Shown here piece after piece: positions 1-15,642 of a stretch of DNA of 57,500 bases. Numbering within the stretch: the first letter of the stretch is position 1; each line of letters starts with the position of its first letter. Source of the stretch: Glandiceps talaboti (Eukaryota > Hemichordata > Enteropneusta > Spengelidae). The stretch spans positions 15,314,867-15,372,366 of the forward strand of contig NC_135557.1 in NCBI RefSeq assembly GCF_964340395.1. The letters run 5' to 3'. The notes beneath the pieces were generated by a model, which saw nothing but the letters and a program-made list of their open reading frames with translations, did not search any database and was not told where the DNA came from. Made by a program: the position numbers and the translations under genes.

Positions 1-461
1 AATAGTAAACAGTTTAATTGCATTCGTCGATCAGAATTTATCTCGTACATCATACCCATGTTGAAATTTTTTAATTAGTTTCTAGTAATCAAGGTGTCAA
101 ACATTGCTGGTCTAGCATATGTCCAGTTCACCATTCACTACCCTAATGCTATTTTTGGGGGTAAATACACAACTGAAAAGTCGAAATGGTGCGTTAAGCA
201 AACACATACTGGATACCAGCTGTGTATATACTAACCATTGCAGGATTTATTGGCTGTCATACATAGCAATGTAACATTGTACCCGCTATGGTATGTTTAC
301 ATCATTAAGGTAAATGTGATTTGTCACTTGGCTCAAATTACCGCAACCTAATAATTAGCTGTGAAAATAATTTTGAAGCAAAATGAACAAAAGGTCAAAT
401 GAAAAACTTAATACGTCACCAGAGATATTCTTGTTTACACGGAATGTTAGTGTTAGACCAG
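1..461 (-). repeat. Dispersed ~460 bp repeat, inverted copy of 21169-21635
   Basis: Read on the minus strand, this segment matches 21169-21635 almost end to end with scattered substitutions. Both copies run between a 'ggtctaacactacattccg'-like end and an end near 'aactgtttacta'. There is no reading frame worth naming and no family I recognise. The copy is probably cut by the window start. Confidence 0.7.
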
Positions 462-1890
462 TTCTTAGTACTTTTATTTCCTCGGCGCTGGCCTTTTGCT
501 AAAAAAATGTCGTGACAAAGGAATTCATAATGGGCTGTGCTAAGTGGTATCCATATCTCTTTGAGCTATTTTCGTGCTTTATCACAGAATTGTATGAATG
601 TATTACTACACAGAAAAGAATGTACACTTCTGAATAAGCCAGCAGTAAATAATGTAACGAGTCGTGAGTGAGAGACTATGAGATTGTTTTCTACTCTGTC
701 CACTCAATATCTGGAATATACGTGTAGTCATGGTGTTACAAACTTCCATTGTCGTTCAATGATGGCGTCTGCTATTGTTCTATGCAATCAAAATAGCTGG
801 CGAAATGTGTCAAAATGTTTGGATAATGTATGCTGCGCACGCACATACACATTCGGCGATTTACGTCATCAGCACACTATGCGACCAGGTCAATGACAAT
901 CAATTTAAACAATATTAAAAGTCTCGTATTTTCGTAAACCTTCATCCATAATATTGTTTTGTAATTCCGTGCACTATCCAAGTCCAATAAGGGTAGTTGA
1001 CAGGTGCCATGCAATGATATATTATTATGGTCATGTAATCCGGGTACATTGCGTGATGGTACTGTACCTGTTTTGTTTACTTTATCGATTACTGTTGATA
1101 TACATGTCAGCTTGGGTCATTATTTGCTTGGGATATCGATTGTATCACATATTGGTGTACTCCTTCCAAATGAAACTATGTTTGGGTTTACCACAGACAA
1201 GGAACTATGTCTGTGAGTTCACAAATATGTCGCCACAAAATTTCTACGACAAAAACAATTGTCCGGCCTTAAATCTTATTCATGTTGAATAATTCGTTCA
1301 TTTATGATTTATGGCGAACGATTTTACGAGAAATTCGATGGTGTCTAGTCCTCATGAACGCGTTGCTAATGCCTGGTGAAATTCACTGGGAACGAGGGTG
1401 AGCTTTAACCACTTCACAGCGTAGAAATGCAATCAATGTCATTGAGTATGAACCCCAAACAGGCTCACCGTGGTAAATTGCAAGTGGTATAAATACTCGG
1501 CCATAATAACTTGACATGATAGTCATTGATAATGGTTGTAATGCTAAATTATGGTAAATGTTTCGAGTCTTTTTCTCCATGCTCTATATGCCAATTGTGA
1601 ATAATGTATTGATTACACATCACTGAATCCATGCAAAGTGTTTTCGTGTTATATAGTTATCAGTAAGTGTTCGAATGTTTTATCAAGAATGTACAACATT
1701 TAACTTAGCAACTGAAAGAAAGTTTTAAATCAGTGAGGAATTGTCCTCTTTTCATTATTGTGCTCCATCGAAAAAGATTTAATCGAATTGGATGAAGACA
1801 ATTATTGAATACAAAATGTTTCTTTAACTTAATAAATCGCCTATTTTTCGATTAAATTTGTGGCATATTTAGGTTGTACTTTTTGCTGAT

Positions 1891-1948
1891 GTGTGTGTGG
1901 TGTGTGTGTATGTGTGTGTGTGTGTGTGTGTGTTTGTATGTGTGTGTC
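1891..1948 (+). repeat. (GT)n microsatellite
   Basis: Alternating GT with a few interruptions; simple repeat. Confidence 0.9.
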
Positions 1949-2201
1949 GAACGGTTCCGCGGTTGCGAAGGAAGTATATCACTAAAAGACTATTTTGGAA
2001 ATTTGCCCATACTTGTGTGTTTGGTGTTACCATGTATTAGTGTTAGAAGTGCTGTGACATTCATTAGCCACAACGTCTGACCTCGTCTGCTAAAAATAGA
2101 TGTTATCAAATGAAATGTCCACTGCCTAATCGATCCACACCTACACATTGCACAAAGTTCAAACATATAAATTATCTGTCACTGTGTGCGTGCGCATCTA
2201 A

Positions 2202-2363
<162 letters not shown>

Positions 2364-2629
2364 GCTCCGCATCTTTCTTTCTGAATGATTAAGAATGAAA
2401 TGAATAAATAGTAAAATAAGTTTCTTATCTCAATGAGAAGATTAATAAATAAAATGCACACCATTAGTCTCGAATTCGTCGGTTCCATTGCTTCCTCGTG
2501 CGAAATCTTCCCTTTTCTCTGCATTTTTGTATTCCTGATCATTAGATTGGTGGGATTTCCCTGGAACAAAATATGGAAGACAAAGAGTTCAAATGAAACT
2601 CATCTATTTATTGAAGCAACGTATGCTTA

Positions 2630-2890
2630 ATGTGGACTATTTACATAAATATAAGCGTCAGCAGTATGTTAGTTCTGACGGTGTCAACCCAATGTATTTG
2701 AGTATTTCTTGTGAAGTTCCACAGGGATCAGTTCTTGGCCCTACACTATTTTTGCTATGCAATAATGATCCCTACTGTCGTCAGAAGTTTTCGAATTCAG
2801 ATTGATTACAGATGACTGCAATCTTTTCCTCACATTCCCTCAAAATCTAAACACTATTGACACTTGTAAAATGTGACGGCTTGGTGTACT
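2630..2890 (+). pseudogene. Non-LTR retrotransposon (LINE) reverse transcriptase fragment
   Basis: A short frame contains 'CEVPQGSVLGPTLFLLCNND', a good match to the RT block (G)VPQGSVLGPxLFLLYxND of jockey/CR1-type LINEs. About 20 residues later, in another frame, 'ITDDCNLFL' sits where the catalytic (F)ADDxxLF box belongs; the first catalytic-box residues are changed and a frameshift and stop separate the two blocks. Only a few dozen codons survive, so this is a dead relic. The clade cannot be decided from so short a piece. Confidence 0.75.
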
Positions 2891-3281
2891 GCAAATAAAC
2901 ACAAATTATGGTAAATAATCAATGATATACATGGGTACAATCACATGAAAATCGACACAACACGTCACCAGAAATGAAGACAGAAGACGGCCATTCATAG
3001 CATCATCGCATCATAGCATCTGAAATATATCAAGAAGTGTTATAATGAAATATTCAGACCACAATGGAAATAACATTTAGGTATATCCGATAGCTGAAAT
3101 TATGATACATCTTCTCATTGATCATGACTTTACTCCCTATCAAAATAAATGAGACGATATATCTAGCAGTTAAAACAGGTCTATATCTATGTAATGGCCA
3201 TTAATTCTTCAACATGTTGTAGATATTTCTTTAAATAGAAAAAGATTGATATACTGTCAAATGATTCGATATCATACATAC

Positions 3282-7648
<4,367 letters not shown>

Positions 7649-8086
7649 TTTATCTTTGTTCGATTATTTCCCCCAAAAAAAAAGAGCAAAAGAAACAAAA
7701 TATGTATTTGCTATATTTTACAGACAATCATGATTACTTATGTATTGTTTTATTTCCGCAAAGTACAACACATAAAGCTGATTCACGCTAGTACTTGCAT
7801 ATTTTCGTATTTTCAATATTATATAAATAAAGCACAGCTTACCTTATCTAGTGCAATAACAATATCGGTGTTAAGCATGGATGTCTACCAAACTACCGCC
7901 TCTGAATCTACTCCCTGCAATTAGATATTTAAACTTAGTATTGTAAATTTTGTCAGCCAAAATTATAAAATCATTGTTGAAACATAGACAAAACAAATGC
8001 CCAAATATACATATGGTAGCTTGAAAACGTACATCTCATAAAAATTACTGCAAGATACTCGCATATTTTGATAGCCTAGCTGCACG

Positions 8087-8088
<2 letters not shown>

Positions 8089-8127
<39 letters not shown>
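8089..8127. repeat. (AT)n microsatellite
   Basis: Pure AT repeat of about 40 bases. Confidence 0.9.
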
Positions 8128-8128
<1 letters not shown>

Positions 8129-8240
8129 CTCGGTGAGTATCAATCTGCTAAGACAGTGCTCTACACCGCAGTGGCAGAGCGTAATAGGAAGAACATTTAT
8201 ATATTAAATATAACTAAGTTATACATTTATATATTAAATA

Positions 8241-8510
8241 TAACGGAACATCAAAGCCCAACATGTAACAACCCGCCAACACTTACTTGTCCGCACCCAA
8301 TACCTCACACAATAACAACCAACACCTCCACACATACAACAGCAACCCACCGACACAGACAATAGTGATGGTATTTCTATTGTCTACACTCTATATATAC
8401 AGCTCACCCAGAGAGTAGGCATCAGAGTTGTCTGATGATCGCACTATGCGTGAAACTCCGAATTACAACCAAAAAAGAGTTCCAGTACTACCAAAACTAT
8501 ATATATATAT
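8241..8510 (+). mobile_element. Hammerhead-bearing retroelement fragment, copy B
   Basis: Inverted partner of 6106-6370, with many point differences spread along it, so the copies are not recent. It holds the plus-strand hammerhead 8427-8469 and ends in an (AT)n tract. A short AT-rich direct repeat ('acatttatatattaaatata') lies just upstream, and a relative of it occurs at about 7470-7495. Confidence 0.65.
8427..8469 (+). ncRNA. Type I hammerhead ribozyme, copy B
   Basis: Stem I GTTGT (8427-8431), CTGATGA (8432-8438), stem II CGCA/TGCG with loop CTA, GAAA (8452-8455), a reduced stem III in which one pair is a C-A mismatch, UU, then ACAAC (8465-8469) closing stem I with five perfect pairs. 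Compared with copy A, stem I differs on both strands yet still pairs. The damaged stem III suggests reduced activity. Confidence 0.65.
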
Positions 8511-8972
8511 CAGGAATAAAGTCAGCACAACCTAAATATGGAAGTTTGCGCCTTGTAATTGCACGGTTATCTACCCTCCTTTCGTCGCCGGACGCATTGC
8601 CACTCTATCCCCCAAACACAACAACATCCATTGTAACCATAATTTAATATACTTGTTGTTCTGGTCAAGCAGGTTTCTTATTAACTGATATATATTACTT
8701 GAAGTGATATGATAGACGCACTGTTGTACCCCGATCCATTGTCCATTTGAGTATCAAACTTGTGTTAACCTCTAGACTCGCCATGTTTGTAGTGCATCCA
8801 AGACTACATGAGCAATACATTAAATTGGTTAATCCAAGGCCTGTACATCAAGATAAAGAATTATCCAGTCGAACTTCTCTTTGGAACTGATCCAGAAATC
8901 TATCACAGTGGAGGCCAGGCCCCTTTGTATTTAGAAAACCATAATATTTAAGACCTGCTGTTTGTCAACTTA

Positions 8973-9097
8973 TCTGTATGTATGTATGTATGTATGTATG
9001 TATGTACGTACGTACGTACGTACGTACGTATGTATGTATGTATGTATGTATGTATGTATGTATGTATGTATGCACGTACGTACGTACGTACGTACGT
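8973..9097 (+). repeat. (TATG)n/(TACG)n microsatellite
   Basis: A tetranucleotide array that switches from TATG to TACG units and back, then to TACG again. Confidence 0.95.
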
Positions 9098-9479
9098 TCA
9101 CAAACATACGAGCGTGTGTGTAAGCAGTTCCATATACAAGCAAAGCATGAAGCTATGAATATGAAAACCTATTTATTTTCACCGTGTTAACGTATTTTTT
9201 GCGTGTTTTTAGTTATTTATTTAAATTTATATATTTAGTTTGTTGTTGTTGTTGTTGTTGTTTTTGTGTGTTGTTTTTGTCCATAATAGAGGAACTCCAT
9301 TAATTTTACATCCGTATTATTCATTTCCATGGACATGTACGTTAGTCATATTGACAGCAATTGTTGTAAGAACAGCTTAAATGTTTGACCACTGTCCTGG
9401 ATTTTCACAAAATAATGATCATACTACTAGAGAATGACGTGTTCATGTATATACTGTTATAATACAACGTACTACTTAC

Positions 9480-9525
9480 CGTTTGTACGATAACCAAGAT
9501 ATAAAAAATATGCGACTGCAAACAT
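9480..9525 (-). CDS. Possible alternative first exon (signal peptide)
   Basis: On the minus strand, an ATG opens 'MFAVAYFLYLGYRTN', a short hydrophobic leader, followed by G/gtaagt in phase 1. The phase allows direct splicing to exon 2 of the Ig receptor (7399-7229), giving an alternative leader to the exon at 7648-7552. It could equally be the first exon of another gene or chance; the support is only the leader-like composition and the strong donor. Confidence 0.3.
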
Positions 9526-11909
9526 CGACAACTTATGGATTGAAAAGACAATGTTCCGAGTTCCGGAAGAGGGAATCTTTATCGCGTAAGGCACTATTTT
9601 ATTTTTAGAAAGACAATTCCTTTTCCGGGATTCAGAATTAGATCTTTTAGTAGCGTGGTTTTTTTTGTGCTTTTGTTTTGTTTTTTGTTCGTTTGTTTGT
9701 TTGTTTGTTGTTTTTTTTGAGTAAGGAGTATTTCCTGAGCCGTGAATATCATATACTGTTTTGGTAACTCTAACTCTACAAAGCCTGCAAGTACATAGTT
9801 TGTAATTACATATTCGGATTTTACAGTGACAAAGACTTGTGAAGTTTATCAGAAACTTGTCTCTAAAATAGGCATACTAGGAAATTGAAATTGAAAAACA
9901 GACAGTCATTAAAGTGCTTAATAATGAAAAACATATAAACATTGATATTGTTAGTATCTTAAATCTCTACAACGCTTACTTGCTTCACCTTGTTCATTTG
10001 AACTCAGACAACTGAGTCTGAGCTTCACACTATTACGGTATACAACATACAACCAACAAATAAACTCTGTTGTGGATCCCGTGAGCAAAATTGAAATATG
10101 ATACGGCGACGTGGCATTTCCTTTGAATGTATTTGTTAGCTCCATATGGATGAAGATTGGGTATTTATTTTGGATTTTTAATTTATAAAACGATTGTATC
10201 AAGGTTTCCTACTTATGACAAAATTAATTCGAAACAACATAGACCCAATCTGTGTTTGTAACTCAATACGTTGCAAAATGCCAAACATTATGCATAACGT
10301 TTGTTATTGTAAGTACAGTAACAAAATTTTTACACATTTATTTACAATTTGCAATGTATTGAGTTACACACACAGTCTTGGTCTATGTCTTTCCACATTG
10401 ATTTTTCAAGTAGGATACCATGATAACATTGTTTTATAAAATAGAAATCCTAAATAAATACCCAATCCTCATCCATATGGCCACTTGAAATGGCCTCCAA
10501 CATGTCCTTACTTGTTTTAGATATGTGATAATGTGTAGCCGGGATGGGGCTACGAACATTCTTGGGCCCATTTCGGGGGTTACCAAGCTGTGGAAGAGCT
10601 TCGAAAATTAGTTGGTTAATTTTTTTAAAATTTTTTTTTTTTTTGGGGGGGGGGGTGATGCAATATTTTGAGAGTCCGAAGGGATTGCTACGAAAAAAAG
10701 AAATTTTGACCTTTTTCATGTTTGACACGTTATATTGTTTATCTCCTAAAACAAGATTTCAACTCTTTTCTTTAAAACCTTCGATAATATTGATTTGCCA
10801 ACGGGAAACATGCAATGCAACATAACCATTACGACATCATGACATATACCACACCATTATATTTTGACACACGGCAGATGCACTGAATGCTAGCTTATTC
10901 CTGGTGACATTGGGGGTGGTGGATGGCCTTAGTCGTATTGTTTTAACTTCCTTTTGTAATATTTTGCAGATGAATGTATTCTTGTCAATAGAACAAGCTC
11001 TTTACACAGACCGCAAATACGTATGTATGTAGGTGATTTCTTTCAGAAACTATTGTTCAGTCCACTCAAAGGGTCAAAGCATATCATGGTACTCAGTTCA
11101 ATTTACAGACAACTAGTGGGTAAACATTTCCAGTTCAGATTACAGTTTTACAGGTAAATCGTACCTGTATGACTGAGCTCTTGTCCGTCCATGAAATATT
11201 GGTATAATTTTCTACAGCGGAAGAATTTGGACCCATGACTGTAGTAGTATACACTTTATATTCCATCAAAATATGATAACAGAAACATTATATTATTATA
11301 TAATTACTTACGCAATTTAAACGCCTGTTAAACGTGGGCGTGTGGCAATTACCTCCACTGATCGAACGCCACTCTGCAATGATTTCTGTTATCCTTATGA
11401 GATCAGAGCATGACTCACGCCGTATAAGAATCAAAGGGGGGCGCCCTACACGTTTGATGGGTTGGACATTGATCAGGTGTACAATGATTTCATGAAAACT
11501 GTTGGATGTTTACAATTTACATGGATAACAACAGTTTTTAGCCAATCGAAGTATTTCATGTACATTTGCATTGATATTCATTAATTATGATACTCCAATT
11601 TGTGCAGACATACTGTTCGTTGATAAGGACGCCATCACTGTGTCGGCAAGCTGTACAGTAAGACTTCGTCACAAATTTTATTTGTTAACTGGCATGAGCG
11701 GCCATTGTTTGATATCCATTAGTACTCGTCAAAGGGTTACATACACATTGTTTCAAGGTCATGTCTTTGTCTTTCTCGAATCAGTTCGCTAGCTGAAGTG
11801 TCACGCAACTGATTTATGTGCCCGACATGGCTTATGACATATATTCAGCTCACATATCTAGACTGTCTCGTTAAATGTTACGTTAGTTAATACTACTCTA
11901 AATAAGACG
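9526..11909. other. No gene seen apart from a foldback repeat
   Basis: Intergenic DNA between the minus-strand Ig receptor and the plus-strand Ig/GPI gene. It contains the foldback at 10142-10480, poly-T and poly-G runs near 10620-10660, and small unsupported frames. Confidence 0.55.
10142..10480. mobile_element. Foldback element with ~140-bp inverted arms
   Basis: Left arm 10142-10281 begins 'ccatatggatga' and matches the reverse complement of about 10345-10480 with several substitutions and small gaps. The loop is about 60 bases. The ends are exact mirror images (ccatatgg). Non-coding; a foldback or MITE. Open frames on either arm are incidental. Confidence 0.75.
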
Positions 11910-11976
11910 ATGACTGGTGCTGTAAGTAGGGGAAATCTGTATTGCCTATTAACTCTCACTGTACTTACTGTACTAG
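11910..11976 (+). CDS. Ig/GPI gene exon 1: signal peptide
   Basis: The ATG opens 'MTGAVSRGNLYCLLTLTVLT', a short basic start then a hydrophobic core. It ends CTA-G/gtgagt in phase 1. Confidence 0.78.
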
Positions 11977-14900
11977 GTGAGTGCATGATTTAATTATTAT
12001 ATTTTTTTGAATGAAATAATATAAACATTGAACCAAATTTCTTTTGTCAAGGGTGTCGTCTACCTGACTAGTGTATAGCAATAGTATAAAAGATAACATA
12101 TGCTTGTGACATACAATGGCTCATTATCGTCTGAGCAAAAAATATGTATATATAAACTATAAATTGTAGTTGTAAACAGGTACTCCAAGAAGGGAACCGC
12201 CAGTAATTTCGAGATGGAGGGCCAGATTCATTAGGTGAGGGGGAGTAACTTTTCACAAATCAGTTCTCGGGGAGGACCATAAACTAGAAAATGGGATTGG
12301 GAGAGGGTCACACATTGTTCTACCATTTTGTGAGTTTTGACCCAACTGCCACCGTTTCTACATTCCATGAGTTGCTGCCACAGCGGTTAGGGTTAGGTAC
12401 ATTTATCAGACCAAATCAATCAAATAGCTGATGACAATGAAGCATGAAGTGAATCAATTGTAAATTGTAATGCGATGCTGGGAGTGGGTGACATCACTAA
12501 AACAGGAACAGTTTGTTGTGGAGTACTGTTATAGTAGAGATGGTGTCAGTCCCGACAATGTCGGGAGTGTGCCTAGCCAGTCTTTGGGATCTTTAGCCTT
12601 CAACTCAGTCAAATATATCTAAACACATATATTATTTAATGCAATGCTCTCAAACAAATTGGTAGTAGAGGGGAAACACTCCGCTTTTGAATTTATCAAT
12701 GTAGTGACAAAATGGTAGGATCTAGTCCTTACCACTGTATGTAATTTTGGACATCCTTCTCCTTGTCTGACAGCATTTAAACCATAGTTTTGAAATATTT
12801 TAACAGGGGGAGGGTCATGTTTTAGAGAAGGGAAATTGAGAGAAAATCTCTTGTCAGCACGATGGAATAACTGGCGGGTTATAATTTAAGCAACGCACCG
12901 AGTCTGATTTTCCCCAACCCTCTCTTGAAATTACAACAGGCTCCCAAATGTCATCCATCCAACCCCCAAAAATACGTTTTTGAAAATTATAGTAATTCAT
13001 AGATCCCCTTCCAACGTCGTTCATTTTATTTCAGCTGAACTGGTGCTGAGAATCGTTCTTGTCACTTGTACTTAACAAATGTACACAATCGAATAGTAAC
13101 AGTGTAACGTTAATGATTGTCATTGTATTTTTAACTAATACTAGATTTAGCCGACTCGTCTTCTGGGAAAAGGGTTGAGATATATCCAACAGATGAACTG
13201 GCTAACCTTACATGTATTGTAGGTCGAAACGTCCCTAAACGTCATGAGGTTGTTTTTATACGGTGGAAGAAGGACTCACGATTAGTTGCTCAAGATGGAC
13301 AACAGCGATGGTTTGCAGAGAGAATATCATTTGATAATACAAACTTGATTATTTCAAATCCTACAGCTCAGGATATCGGAATCTATAGGTGTTACGTTGT
13401 GTACAATGACTCACGACATTCAGAAGCTGGAGAAGCAATTTGGCTAGTATTAGCTAACGTCACAAAAGGTAAACCATATACCAATATTTGCCAGCAGGGT
13501 AATTAGAATGACACGATAAACTTTTTACTCTGATGAAAATACTTAACATATAACTTTGTCGACGCGTGCCTTCTATGACGTTACAGTTGCCTTCTGGTAT
13601 TGGTAGAACAGTTCATTGCCTAGTCTGAATTCTTCGACGATTTTTGGTCGAAGGGGAAAATTACGCCTTCGGATCGTTTATATTATACAACTTCTTACCA
13701 GGTTTGAGTTCAATCATCAGTTCCAAAAGATAGTTACGAATGGCTTGGTAAGAAGAATACTCCACTTGACTTACAAATACGCTGTAAAAATCTAGCCTAA
13801 AAAGGGTATGAACTCGGCTTGTGCCTCGTTAAGGTACTTTGAACAAACCATCGTATCTGGCGAAAGATAACATGCCATGGTTTTCTGCCAACGAAGGAGA
13901 CGCACAATACTCGACATGTATGTATCAACATAGTCCGTGACCTGCTAAAACTGACCTTTGTTATCTAGGAATAAGCATAACAGTTTGTTTCCAAGGGCTC
14001 AGCGATTGAACTGGCAATGCATGTTTTCTACTCTTTCGTTTAGTTTTTATGCATTACTACATTCGTCAAAATAAACAATTCTTCAGGTTGTTCGATTCGT
14101 TTTAGGACAAACTAAAAACTAAGAAGATACCTCAATGTTAGGTGTTAGTAAATAAAAGCCTCCCATGTGCATGATTCGCTAAAAGGTCTGCTGAATTTTG
14201 CACTTACTTCCATCAACGTGGTTATCCAATGTCGGTTACCAATGCAGCTTTACTGAAGGTGTCATCTTTGTCTATGGAAACTTGTATCAAATCACATGAT
14301 CAGAAGAGCAACAACGATCGTCCCATATTAGCTCTTACATACCATCCCTTTTCCACTAGAGTTAAGAACATTATATACAAGCATTTTAATATCTTACGTT
14401 CTAATAGGGTTACCAATGCATTATTTCCTGAAGCACATACATACATACATACATACATACATACATACATACATACATACATGCATGCATGCATGCATGC
14501 ATGCATGCATACATACATACATACATACATACATACATACATACATACATACATACATACATACATACATACATACTTGTACTCCGGTATGGGCGTTAAA
14601 TTTCGACTGACAGTTACAAATGAGGGTATTGACCAATCAGGGAAAAGTAACAAATTTATCTCATGTCGGTGGCGGGAGTGTATTTTCTGTGTATGAGATC
14701 CAATTAATGTCATCCTGGGAAGAGTGATTAGACACAGACAAGCATAACAAAATCATGACCCCTGACTGTGACTGAACAGATAAGACTTCCGTTCACACAT
14801 TGAACACTATTTTGGTAATAATAAACATTACCTCAGAGAGTACTACAACTTGCAAGTGATATACGGTATAATGGCAGGGATAAAGCAACATTTCGTTATA

Positions 14901-15642
14901 ATTGAGGTCTGTATTTTTGTACTAGTAGTTTGATGACGGACTTATGACATATCAAGTGTTATTGGATTTCAGCTTGATGTACACTATTTTGCTTCATAAT
15001 ACAGTCATGACATTTGAAAAGTTTGAATGGTGTAGGCTATTTTCGTCACAACACTTAACGATATATGTGTGTGACATTGAATGTTGACACAGGCGTGTAT
15101 CCACTTCGTTGACACATGTCGGCTTATTAGGCGTCAGTCTTCTTATCAAAAATCAAAACATAGACGATGAGTGTATGAAATTCTTCCTGGGAAGAATATG
15201 ACAAAATGGCCTAAACGCAAAGCTGCAAGTTATACATAAAACAAACAAACAAACAAACAAACATCAGATTATCACATCACGACTAAACCAAGACTTTTCT
15301 TTCATTTCCCCGATCTTAAACTTGAGTTGATTGCTAAATATTATCTACTTCTTTTATTCTCCATGTTTCTGGTTTTTTTTTCAATATTCAATCTACCATG
15401 ATTCCCTTCTCTGTGTTGGTTATGTCTATTCTACGGTCATCTTTAACGATTTACTTGTTGCTATTAGTATTTTACCAAATTCTCTTTAAATTGTCAGGTT
15501 TTCCAACCCATGTTCTAAAATTGATAAAGTGTTATTTTATTTCGCAGGTTTAAATGCAAACAGTGCGGCTGATGAAACTTCAACGGCGGCATTGACCTTC
15601 ACATTTTTAATCACTCTTATTATTGCTAACTTTGAACTTTAA
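11910..15642 (+). CDS. Single Ig-domain protein with GPI-type tail (3-exon gene)
   Basis: Complete gene model: exon 1 11910-11976, exon 2 13145-13468, exon 3 15548-15642, total 486 nt, 161 residues. Exon 1 encodes a signal peptide; exon 2 one Ig domain in a phase 1-1 exon; exon 3 a short linker and a hydrophobic C-terminus that ends without a cytoplasmic tail, as in GPI-anchored proteins. The protein should sit on the outer face of the plasma membrane and act in recognition or adhesion; the ligand is unknown. N-glycosylation sequons are visible (NLT, NDS, NVT). A second, intact copy of exon 3 lies at 25203-25306. The microsatellite at 14434-14576 is inside intron 2. Confidence 0.8.
13145..13468 (+). 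CDS. Ig/GPI gene exon 2: Ig (V/I-type) domain
   Basis: 324 nt, phase 1-1. It shows the full Ig signature: B-strand Cys in 'ANLTCIVGRN', C-strand Trp in 'FIRWKKDS', and 'AQDIGIYRCYVVYND' with the D-x-G-x-Y-x-C F strand. The acceptor may be at 13144 or, in the same frame, six bases later at 13150. Donor is G/gtaaac. Confidence 0.85.
14434..14576 (+). repeat. (CATA)n-(CATG)n-(CATA)n microsatellite
   Basis: A tetranucleotide array with a central block of CATG units flanked on both sides by CATA units. Lies in intron 2 of the Ig/GPI gene. Confidence 0.95.
15548..15642 (+). CDS. Ig/GPI gene exon 3: GPI-type C-terminus
   Basis: Acceptor ttatttcgcag, read in phase 1. It encodes a small-residue stretch ('NANSAADETSTAA') followed by a hydrophobic end ('LTFTFLITLIIANFEL') and a stop, the pattern of a GPI attachment signal. 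A one-pass membrane end cannot be excluded. Confidence 0.75.

Noticed and set aside
954-1292. 112-codon frame with hydrophobic stretches
   Set aside because: A second frame of similar length overlaps it (1004-1216) and neither shows a family signature.
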